From positions 1 to 5,602 of the forward strand of contig JAEWVY010000102.1 in NCBI GenBank assembly GCA_023396625.1: DNA of 5,602 nucleotides, read 5' to 3'. Below are positions 1-4,874 of the stretch, one piece after another; position 1 is the first letter of the stretch, and every line of letters starts with the position of its first letter. This DNA is from Pseudomonadota bacterium. GTDB taxonomy: Bacteria > Pseudomonadota > Gammaproteobacteria > Burkholderiales > Burkholderiaceae_C. The notes under the pieces were generated by a model. That model made no database searches. It was not told the DNA's origin and was given only the letters and a program-made list of their open reading frames with translations. The position numbers were made by a program, and so were the translations under genes.

Positions 1-42
1 CGGTGCAGGTGCGGGTGCGGGTGCGGGTGCCGGTGCAGGTGA
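1..42 (-). repeat. Hexanucleotide tandem repeat encoding Pro-Ala
   Basis: Seven hexamers of the form NGGTGC read on the plus strand (CGGTGC, AGGTGC, three GGGTGC, CGGTGC, then degenerate AGGTGA). On the minus strand they encode alternating Pro and Ala from residue 245 of the lipoprotein. The tract runs off the left edge, so its full length is unknown. Repeats like this can change copy number by slippage without breaking frame, giving a linker of variable length. Confidence 0.8.
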
Positions 43-771
43 CCCATGGCACTCGTCTTCCAGTTCCTTTTCACATTCCTTGCTCAGGCCTTTGGCGCAG
101 CTTCCGCCTTTCTTGATCTTGTCTTCCAGACGTTCCCGGATGGCCTTGATTTTTTCCTCGGCTTCCGCCCAGGCTTCGTCCCGGTTCTTGGTCTTCAGGG
201 CGGCCATGTGGGCGATCACCAGGCTGCGCGCGAGCACGCTGATTTTCTGGTTGTTGCTGTCGTCGTCGCGTTTGGCGATGTAGTTGGCCAATGGGGATGC
301 CGAGGAGGGCAGTCCCAATGCCTTTTTCAGGCTCGTCTGGGCGTCGGCGAGGTTCTGGCCTTCTTTCGTGATTTTTCTGTGGACCAGGGTGGTCAGCGGG
401 CTGATGACGCTCTGCTTGGCCGGCGTGCTGAGGATGTAGGCTTTGGTGACGGGGCCGGTGTCCGCGTCGACGGCGTCGGTGCCGACGACCGCGAGCAGCG
501 GGGCGTCGGCCTGTCCAGCGGGCAGGGACAGGGTGACCCTGCCGCTGAGGTCGGTTCGACCCTGGGGTTCACCGGCGTCGCAGGCGCCGTTGTGATTGGT
601 GTCCGCGCACACGAGGGCGTTGCGGATCAGGCCGTCCATGACGGTGACGCTGAGGGGTGTCACCGAATTGCTGGGTTGCGAGCTGTCGCTGTCCCCGCCG
701 CCGCATCCTGTCAGGGCCAGGGCCGCGGAGGCAAGAAGGGTGAGGGTAAAAGAGGGTTTCTTGAGATTCAT
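1..771 (-). CDS. Lipoprotein with EF-hand-like loop and Pro-Ala tail (3' end outside window)
   Basis: The first 257 residues are visible; the gene is open at the left edge with no stop. Residues 1-23 form a lipoprotein signal: a short basic start (MNLKK), a hydrophobic core and the lipobox L20-T-G-C23. Gly at +2 suits sorting to the outer membrane. Residues 57-68 (DTNHNGACDAGE) match an EF-hand/dockerin-type calcium loop, with D1, N3, N5, G6, D9 and E12. They sit in a small beta-rich domain (about 41-90) of the carboxypeptidase-regulatory-like kind; Cys55 and Cys64 could pair. A segment SPLTTL (124-129) is common in such surface lipoproteins. Residues 196-240 are a highly charged helix, possibly coiled coil, with Cys225, Cys233 and Cys241, followed by a (Pro-Ala)n tract. 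A ribosome binding site GGAG (778-781) lies 6 nt before ATG. It is the fifth gene of the operon, 45 nt after apbE with no terminator between. I do not recognise a named family. Calcium binding is inferred from the motif only. Confidence 0.85.
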   Translation of the reverse strand, partial: MNLKKPSFTLTLLASAALALTGCGGGDSDSSQPSNSVTPLSVTVMDGLIRNALVCADTNHNGACDAGEPQGRTDLSGRVTLSLPAGQADAPLLAVVGTDAVDADTGPVTKAYILSTPAKQSVISPLTTLVHRKITKEGQNLADAQTSLKKALGLPSSASPLANYIAKRDDDSNNQKISVLARSLVIAHMAALKTKNRDEAWAEAEEKIKAIRERLEDKIKKGGSCAKGLSKECEKELEDECHGSPAPAPAPAPAPAP

Positions 772-816
772 GGGGAGCTCCAGTGGTTGACGAAAACGAT
801 GGGGCCAAGCGATGGG

Positions 817-1842
817 TCAGCTCGGCGCGTGGACAGATGGCGCCAGGGGACGGAGGCCTGCCAGGTGCTGCGTGGTGGTTGGCGAGTCTTCCGGGGATAC
901 AGGGCGATTCGGCGATGCCGGTGGTTCGCCGGACCACGGGGCCCCGGTCTGGTCGATGGCGAGATAGCGGGCCGTCTGCGTCTGCAACCAGGCGGGCGCG
1001 CCTTCGCCCATGAGCATGGCAATGGTGGACAGCGCCCCGGCGGTGGTGGTGTTTGCGGCGATCACGCTGACCGATTGCCAGTAGGTGACAGGCCAGCCTG
1101 TGCGCGGATTCAGGATATGGCAATGGCGCCGTCCTTCATGGATGAAAAAGCGTTCGTAGTCGCCGCTGGTGGCGAGCCCGCCCCGGGCCAGCGGCAACAG
1201 GGCGACCGTGGCCTGCGGCTGGTCGGCGGCGGGACGGGGATGCTGGATGGCGACTTGCCAGGGGGCTCCGTGGAGTTCCGGCAGGCCCCGTTCACCGAGG
1301 GCGTGCAAATCACCGCCCAGGTTGATCAGGGCGTGGGTGAGGCCGTGCTGGTGCAGCACGGCCGCGGCCCGGTCGGCGGCGTATTCCTTGCCAAACCCTC
1401 CGAAATCAAGTTCCATGCCCGGGCGCTGGAGACGCACCATTCGGCCACGCCGTTCCAGTTTCTGCCAGCCGACCAGGGGGAGGAGTTCTTCCAAGGCTGC
1501 CGGCTTCGGTGGCACGGCCCGTTTGAAGTCCCAGGCACGGCGCAGGACGCCGGAGGTGATGTCGAACAGGCCATGGCTGAGTTCCCACAGCTGGCCTGCA
1601 AAATCGAGCAGGCTGGCGGTTTCCGCGTCGATCTCCACTGCGGCTTGACCCGCGGCGTGGTTGATGCGACTGATGACGCTGCTGTCGCGGTAGCGAGAGA
1701 ATTTGCGCTCGATCCGGTGCACCTCGGCCATGGCTGCCTTTGCGGCCCGATGCATGGCGCGCTCGTCCCGGCCGTCCAGCTGCAGACTGCAGGGAGAGGC
1801 CATGGCCTGGAAGTCAAAACGGAGGGCGCGCCAACGGCTCAT
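817..1842 (-). CDS. apbE: FAD:protein FMN transferase, ApbE family
   Basis: ApbE-family enzymes cleave FAD and attach FMN through a phosphoester to Ser/Thr in target proteins, using Mg2+. The 341-residue protein has the family motifs in order: N-terminal FDFQAMASP (9-17), YRDSSVISRIN (51-61), GLFDITSGVLRRAW (91-104), DFGGFGKEYAADRA (146-159), INLGGDLHALG (173-183), ATSGDYERFF (224-233), HILNPRTGWPV (242-252) and TTAGALST (266-273). In characterised enzymes the last motif is usually TADALST; here the metal-binding Asp is Gly269, while Thr273 is kept. There is no signal peptide, so a cytoplasmic location is suggested, unlike many ApbE proteins. A Pro-rich tail (about 302-341) follows the domain. 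ATG at 1842 is chosen because a GTG at 1851 directly abuts the previous stop and has no ribosome binding site; the ATG has only a weak GAG about 9 nt upstream, so translational coupling to the DUF3570 gene is likely. The likely target is that DUF3570 protein. Confidence 0.93.
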   Translation of the reverse strand: MSRWRALRFDFQAMASPCSLQLDGRDERAMHRAAKAAMAEVHRIERKFSRYRDSSVISRINHAAGQAAVEIDAETASLLDFAGQLWELSHGLFDITSGVLRRAWDFKRAVPPKPAALEELLPLVGWQKLERRGRMVRLQRPGMELDFGGFGKEYAADRAAAVLHQHGLTHALINLGGDLHALGERGLPELHGAPWQVAIQHPRPAADQPQATVALLPLARGGLATSGDYERFFIHEGRRHCHILNPRTGWPVTYWQSVSVIAANTTTAGALSTIAMLMGEGAPAWLQTQTARYLAIDQTGAPWSGEPPASPNRPVSPEDSPTTTQHLAGLRPLAPSVHAPS

Positions 1843-1851
1843 CAGGCACAC

Positions 1852-3024
1852 TCAGAAGCGGTGGGTCAGCCCAACCTGCAGGAAGCGGGCGCTGAAAGGG
1901 TCCAGCCCGGGGCTGCCGCCGCTGCCAAGGTGCTTGCCGGCGGATTGCCGGTAGGCGTCGTACTTGAAGTCAACCACGGTGTCGGGCGTGATGGCGTAAC
2001 CGACCTTGATCGACAGGGTCACGGCGCCGAACGCGGCGAGTCGCTGGTCGGTGGAGACCGGCTGGTTCTGGCCATAAAGTGCCATGGCCGGGCTCAGGTC
2101 GATCGTTCCCTGCGGGGTGTAGCTCGGATCGACATAGAAACGCGCCGCGCTCTGGGTGTAGTACCGCACGCCGGGCGTGAAGGTCCATTTGCCAGCGGGC
2201 TGTACCCAGTCCACTCCGAAGGTGTGCGATTTCACGCCAAAGGTATCGCTGTAGTAACGGTAGCTGCCGCGCACCGAGGCGCCGAACCGCTCCACATGGT
2301 GGTTCCAGCGTGCCAGGGCGATCCAGGCGTTGCGCCTGTCGGGACGACGGTCGAACGATTTGTAGGGGTCGTTGTAGTACCCGCGCCCGATGCTGCGTGT
2401 GAGGTTCAACTGGGCGATGTCCGTAGGCGTGAGCACCTGGGTCACCCCCGCCATGAACTCGGTGGTGCGCTTGTGCTGGTCAATGGCCGTGCTGACGCCG
2501 TTGGAGGTGTTGTCGATGGTGTCGCTGGAATGCCCAAGCCCCACGGTCCAGGTGCGGTTGTTGTCATCGCTGGACCAGCGCGCATCCAGTCCCAGGGCGC
2601 GCGATGTGTAGTCGTGCTCGTCGGAATAGGCCGCTGTGGCGGAGATGGCGGCACGGGGCAAATAGCGCGTGACGCGGACATCACCCGCCTTGCGGTAGTC
2701 ATTCATGTGCTGCGTGGCCCCTGAGCGCGCGGTGTACCAGCGGGGGGTCGCGCCGGAGACGCTGTCTCCGACCCAGGAGCCTTCGATAGACCAGTCTCCG
2801 GCGATCGGGGCCTGGACATAGATCATCGGCGCGGACACCTTGATGCGGTCCCAGCCTGGCTGCCAATCGTTGTAGCTGCCGTATTTGATGGCGATTGTCG
2901 ATTTCTCGGGGGCGTTTTCGGCGACGGCGCCCGACGGGGCGAGCAGGGCCAGACCGGGAAGAAGGAGCGATGCCAGCAGGACGCCACTGGCGGCTTGGGG
3001 ACGGCGCGTGAAGTTGTGTTCCAT
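1852..3024 (-). CDS. DUF3570 outer-membrane beta-barrel-like protein, candidate flavoprotein
   Basis: A 390-residue exported protein. Residues 1-35 are a Sec signal peptide with likely cleavage after AVA (35). The mature part is made of alternating amphipathic strands rich in Tyr, Trp and Arg, and ends in Phe390 (GLTHRF), as outer-membrane barrels do. Segments I associate with DUF3570 are YGSYNDWQPGWDRIKVSAP (48-66), GDSVSGATPRWYT (86-98) and DPYKSFDRRPDRRNAW (219-234). No cysteine is seen. Residues 87-93 (D-S-V-S-G-A-T) fit the D-x-x-[S/T]-G-A-[S/T] consensus for covalent FMN attachment by ApbE, whose gene follows directly; a second SGAT (101-104) lacks the leading Asp. The function of DUF3570 is not established as far as I know. 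Flavinylation at Thr93 is my inference from motif plus gene order. A Shine-Dalgarno GAGG (3030-3033) is 5 nt before ATG, and the start is 9 nt after the DUF4266 stop. Confidence 0.9.
   Translation of the reverse strand: MEHNFTRRPQAASGVLLASLLLPGLALLAPSGAVAENAPEKSTIAIKYGSYNDWQPGWDRIKVSAPMIYVQAPIAGDWSIEGSWVGDSVSGATPRWYTARSGATQHMNDYRKAGDVRVTRYLPRAAISATAAYSDEHDYTSRALGLDARWSSDDNNRTWTVGLGHSSDTIDNTSNGVSTAIDQHKRTTEFMAGVTQVLTPTDIAQLNLTRSIGRGYYNDPYKSFDRRPDRRNAWIALARWNHHVERFGASVRGSYRYYSDTFGVKSHTFGVDWVQPAGKWTFTPGVRYYTQSAARFYVDPSYTPQGTIDLSPAMALYGQNQPVSTDQRLAAFGAVTLSIKVGYAITPDTVVDFKYDAYRQSAGKHLGSGGSPGLDPFSARFLQVGLTHRF
2746..2766 (-). other. Candidate ApbE flavinylation motif DSVSGAT in the DUF3570 protein
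   Basis: These bases encode Asp87-Ser-Val-Ser-Gly-Ala-Thr93. Known ApbE targets such as NqrB, NqrC, RnfD and RnfG carry FMN on the last Ser/Thr of a D-x-x-[S/T]-G-A-[S/T] motif. The match is full, and an apbE gene lies immediately downstream. The motif lies near the mature N-terminus, about 50 residues after the predicted signal cleavage. Use as a flavin site is inferred, not shown. Confidence 0.55.
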
Positions 3025-3033
3025 GGACGCCTC

Positions 3034-3261
3034 TCAGTTGCAGCCGCAGCCACCGCCACCGACGCCATAGCCGCCGCTGGAGTTTTCCTTGCTGCCGTAG
3101 ATGTGCTGAACGAAGCGCTGATCGAGGGGGTCCACCTCGAAAGTCATCTCCGGCTTGGCCAGATGAGCTTTTTCCCAGGGACTGACCTGGCCGAATTGGC
3201 TGCAGCCCCCCAGCCAGGCCAGCGCGGTGACAGCCAGCACGTTGATCGCGATGCGGTTCAT
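3034..3261 (-). CDS. DUF4266 small Cys-tailed lipoprotein
   Basis: A 75-residue lipoprotein. Its signal peptide (1-19) ends in the lipobox L17-G-G-C20, so the mature chain is only 56 residues. The body SPWEKAHLAKPEMTFEVDP (27-45), the segment HIYGSKENSSGGYG (53-66) and the Gly-rich end GGGGCGCN (68-75) match what I know of DUF4266. Function is unknown. Cys72 and Cys74 form a C-x-C pair one residue from the C-terminus. Such a pair could bind a metal or form a disulfide, and the TlpA-like thioredoxin encoded just upstream is a natural partner. A strong ribosome binding site GGGAGG (3270-3275) lies 8 nt before ATG. The gene is 16 nt after the tlpA-like gene and 9 nt before the DUF3570 gene. It is easy to miss because of its size, but start, lipobox and conserved tail all fit. 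Confidence 0.92.
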   Translation of the reverse strand: MNRIAINVLAVTALAWLGGCSQFGQVSPWEKAHLAKPEMTFEVDPLDQRFVQHIYGSKENSSGGYGVGGGGCGCN

Positions 3262-3277
3262 GACGATGGCCTCCCGT

Positions 3278-3778
3278 CTATCGTGCGATGCGCAGGGCGT
3301 GCTTGATCTGCTCTTCCAGCTCGGCCCGATGCTCGTCCTTGAACCCGCTGTGCATGCTGATGACCTTGCCGTCCGGGCCGATCAACACCGAAGTCGGCAT
3401 GCCCTTGATGGCATAGGCCTTCGGATATTTCCCCGACGGGTCAAAGGCGACATCGAAGTGGGCGGAGATGTCCTTCAGGAATGTCTTCGCGTCTTCTGTC
3501 TTTTGATCCACGTTGATGCCCACCACGCGCAGCCCTTTGGCGGCATAGCGGCTCTGCAGGTCATTCATCCACGGGAACGATTGCTTGCATGGACCACACC
3601 ACGAGGCCCAGAAATCGAGATAGACGGTTTTTCCCTTGTAGTCGCTCAGCCGAACCGTGCCGCTCTGGCCTGGCAATTCGAAATCGGGCGCGGTTTGGCC
3701 GGATTCAATTGCCAGAGCCGGGAGGGAAAGGAGTGCGGCCGTGGTCATGGCCAGGACTTGCGCAGTTAACTTTTTCAC
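3278..3778 (-). CDS. TlpA/ResA-type periplasmic thioredoxin-like protein
   Basis: A 166-residue thioredoxin-fold protein with a Sec signal peptide (1-23, cleavage after ALA), so periplasmic; the mature form would not be membrane-anchored. The catalytic motif W60-C-G-P-C64 follows strand TVYLDFWAS (51-59). The cis-proline is P128 in KGMPTS, and FELPGQSGTVRLSDYKGK (33-50) is the usual TlpA/ResA/AhpC-TSA N-terminal block. Members of this group reduce specific disulfides outside the cytoplasm, for example in cytochrome c maturation or copper-site assembly. Here the nearest cysteine-bearing candidate substrate is the DUF4266 lipoprotein encoded next. The start is GTG at 3778, supported by AAAGGA (3786-3791) 7 nt upstream and by the complete signal peptide it gives (MKKLTAQVLAM). 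It is the first gene of the left operon, downstream of the promoter at 3844-3872. The fold is certain; the partner is inferred. Confidence 0.95.
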   Translation of the reverse strand: MKKLTAQVLAMTTAALLSLPALAIESGQTAPDFELPGQSGTVRLSDYKGKTVYLDFWASWCGPCKQSFPWMNDLQSRYAAKGLRVVGINVDQKTEDAKTFLKDISAHFDVAFDPSGKYPKAYAIKGMPTSVLIGPDGKVISMHSGFKDEHRAELEEQIKHALRIAR

Positions 3779-3820
3779 GAAAGCGTCCTTTTTCGAGGGG
3801 TTGAGATGGATGCAGAGATC

Positions 3821-3826
3821 TATAAT
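3821..3826 (+). promoter_or_regulatory. Candidate -10 box TATAAT for the rightward genes
   Basis: A perfect TATAAT. The best upstream -35-like hexamer, TTGAGA (3801-3806), is only 14 nt away, which is too short, so the promoter may be weak or need an activator. Initiation near 3833 would leave a leader of about 100 nt before ATG 3936. An alternative -10, TGTAAT (3914-3919), with TTGGTA (3889-3894) and a 19-nt spacer, would give a very short leader to 3936 or about 40 nt to ATG 3969. Confidence 0.35.
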
Positions 3827-3827
3827 T

Positions 3828-3842
3828 TGGGAAAATTTCCCA
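3828..3842. promoter_or_regulatory. Palindromic operator candidate TGGGAAAATTTCCCA
   Basis: A perfect inverted repeat with 7-nt arms and a single central A (3835). It lies just downstream of the leftward -10 and covers the predicted leftward start point (near 3837) and the predicted rightward one (near 3833). A dimeric repressor bound here could block both. The inner nine bases GGAAAATTT (3830-3838) recur at 3882-3890, 52 nt away, close to five helical turns. No run of T follows that would make it a terminator. The binding protein is unknown; the DUF6502 product is one candidate by position. Confidence 0.5.
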
Positions 3843-3843
3843 C

Positions 3844-3872
3844 AATATCTCGCACACTTTCGAACTTGTCAA
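3844..3872 (-). promoter_or_regulatory. Sigma70-like promoter of the leftward operon
   Basis: On the minus strand a perfect -35 TTGACA (3867-3872) is followed by a 17-nt spacer and a -10 GATATT (3844-3849, four of six consensus bases). Transcription would begin near 3837, about 60 nt before the GTG start of the tlpA-like gene. No other candidate on this strand is as good. No start site has been mapped. Confidence 0.6.
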
Positions 3873-3899
3873 TGTCGTTTCGGAAAATTTGGTAAAAAA

Positions 3900-3932
3900 A
3901 CCCACAAAATCTGTGTAATCATTTGTGTGGGT
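3900..3932 (+). promoter_or_regulatory. Imperfect inverted repeat before the DUF6502 start
   Basis: ACCCACAAAAT (3900-3910) and ATTTGTGTGGGT (3921-3932) are complementary except for one bulged G, with a 10-nt loop. The right arm ends 3 nt before ATG 3936. In RNA it could form a hairpin over the only G-rich stretch upstream of that start (GTGTGGG). In DNA it could be a second operator. It is not followed by a U-run, so it is not a typical terminator. Confidence 0.4.
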
Positions 3933-3968
3933 AACATGCGTTCAAACGCATTTCGAGCCCGCCGACCC

Positions 3969-4874
3969 ATGAACAACCCGCCCCTCTCCGCTGATGTGCC
4001 GATTTCGACAGGATTGCCTGAGCCATCGCTGGCGGCAGAGGCCGTTGGCGCGGTGCTGCAGCCATTGGCGCGGTTGATGATCGACCACGGGCTGCAGCTG
4101 CCTGCAATGGTCGAATTGCTGAAAAAAGCGCTTGTGGATGAGGCGTTGAGCGCGTATGGCCTGGCGGACAAGGGGAGCTCCGACACGCGTGTGGCCTTGT
4201 TGACGGGCGTGCATCGCAAGGACGTCAAGCGCCTGCGCGAAACTTCGAAAGAAATGCAGGCGGCCACCCGCGCGGTGCCCGTGGCCGCGCTGGTGGTGGC
4301 ACGCTGGATCAGCGATCCACGGTTTCTGAATGCCGATCAATCGACGCGCCCTTTGGCCAGGACGCCGGGGCGCAGTTTGCCCGGCGAGCCGGACTTCACC
4401 ACGCTTGTGGCCGAAGTCAGCCGGGACGTGGGCGCACGTGCGGTGCTTGACGAACTGGTTCGCCTGGGGGTGGTGACACTGCGGGAGGATGGTCACGTGG
4501 TGCTGAAAACCACGGCCTTCGTTCCGCAGGACGGTCTGGCCGAGTCATTCCATTTTCTGGCTGCCAACGTGAGTGACCACCTGGCTGCCGCAGTGCACAA
4601 CCTCAGCCCTGACAGAAGTTCGCCGCTGATGCTCGAGCAAAGCGCCTTTTCGCACAATTTGTCGATCGAACAGGCCGAGCAACTGCAGAAGCAGGCCCGC
4701 CGCTTGTGGGCCACCTGTCTGCAGCAATTTTTGCAAACTGCCACGGTGGCCGAGCAGCGCAGCGAAGGGGCCGCGCCGAAGCAAAGGGTTCGGTTTGGTG
4801 TCTATTTTTATGGGGCCCCGCAAGATCCACCCGTACCGGAAACGGTGCCCAAGAAAAGGAAAACACCAAAATGA
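3969..4874 (+). CDS. DUF6502 family protein, possible DNA-binding regulator
   Basis: A 301-residue soluble protein with no signal peptide or membrane segment. The N-terminal part LQPLARLMIDHGLQLPAMVE (30-49) followed by TRVALLTGVHRKDVKRLR (73-90) matches my memory of DUF6502 and resembles a helix-turn-helix. ELVRLGVVTLREDGHVVL (162-179) looks like a winged-helix wing. The C-terminus has RVRFGVYFYG (273-282) and a basic tail KKRKTPK. The family has no established function that I know of; a regulatory role is inferred from the basic helices and its divergent position beside a palindrome. ATG 3969 starts 20-30 residues before the conserved region. An in-frame ATG at 3936 would add 11 residues and overlap no other signal except the hairpin; neither start has a good ribosome binding site. 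The frame stays open upstream to 3657, but that part is antisense to the tlpA-like gene. The stop overlaps the next start by 4 nt (ATGA). Confidence 0.85.
   Translation: MNNPPLSADVPISTGLPEPSLAAEAVGAVLQPLARLMIDHGLQLPAMVELLKKALVDEALSAYGLADKGSSDTRVALLTGVHRKDVKRLRETSKEMQAATRAVPVAALVVARWISDPRFLNADQSTRPLARTPGRSLPGEPDFTTLVAEVSRDVGARAVLDELVRLGVVTLREDGHVVLKTTAFVPQDGLAESFHFLAANVSDHLAAAVHNLSPDRSSPLMLEQSAFSHNLSIEQAEQLQKQARRLWATCLQQFLQTATVAEQRSEGAAPKQRVRFGVYFYGAPQDPPVPETVPKKRKTPK

Noticed and set aside
1..42. Tandem repeat considered as a CRISPR or intergenic satellite
   Set aside because: The unit is 6 nt with no spacers, and it lies in frame inside a coding region, giving Pro-Ala.
772..816. Possible terminator or promoter between apbE and the last lipoprotein gene
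   Set aside because: The 45-nt gap has no stem followed by a T-run and no convincing -35/-10 pair, only a short direct repeat of GATGGG and the ribosome binding site.
46..2724. An 892-codon open frame on the plus strand
   Set aside because: It is exactly codon-aligned antisense to three minus-strand genes that share one frame (lipoprotein, apbE, DUF3570). Stops in it would need TTA, CTA or TCA codons in those genes, which are rare in high-GC DNA. Its translation has no recognisable motifs, whereas the minus-strand products do.
3094..3104. Second SGAT-type or other flavin sites elsewhere in the operon
   Set aside because: The other SGAT in the DUF3570 protein (residues 101-104) lacks the Asp three residues before the Ser, and the DUF4266 and TlpA-like proteins have no D-x-x-[S/T]-G-A-[S/T] motif.
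3828..3842. Palindrome considered as a rho-independent terminator
   Set aside because: The arms are AT-rich in the centre with a 1-nt loop, no U-run follows, and it lies at predicted start sites between divergent genes, where a terminator makes no sense.
3657..3968. N-terminal extension of the DUF6502 frame to 3657
   Set aside because: It would run antisense through the tlpA-like gene and across the promoter region, and gives low-quality sequence with no family similarity. The conserved part begins after 3969.
3942..4496. Minus-strand open frame of 184 codons over the DUF6502 gene
   Set aside because: It is antisense to the conserved HTH-like part of the DUF6502 protein, has no ribosome binding site that stands out and no recognisable motif.
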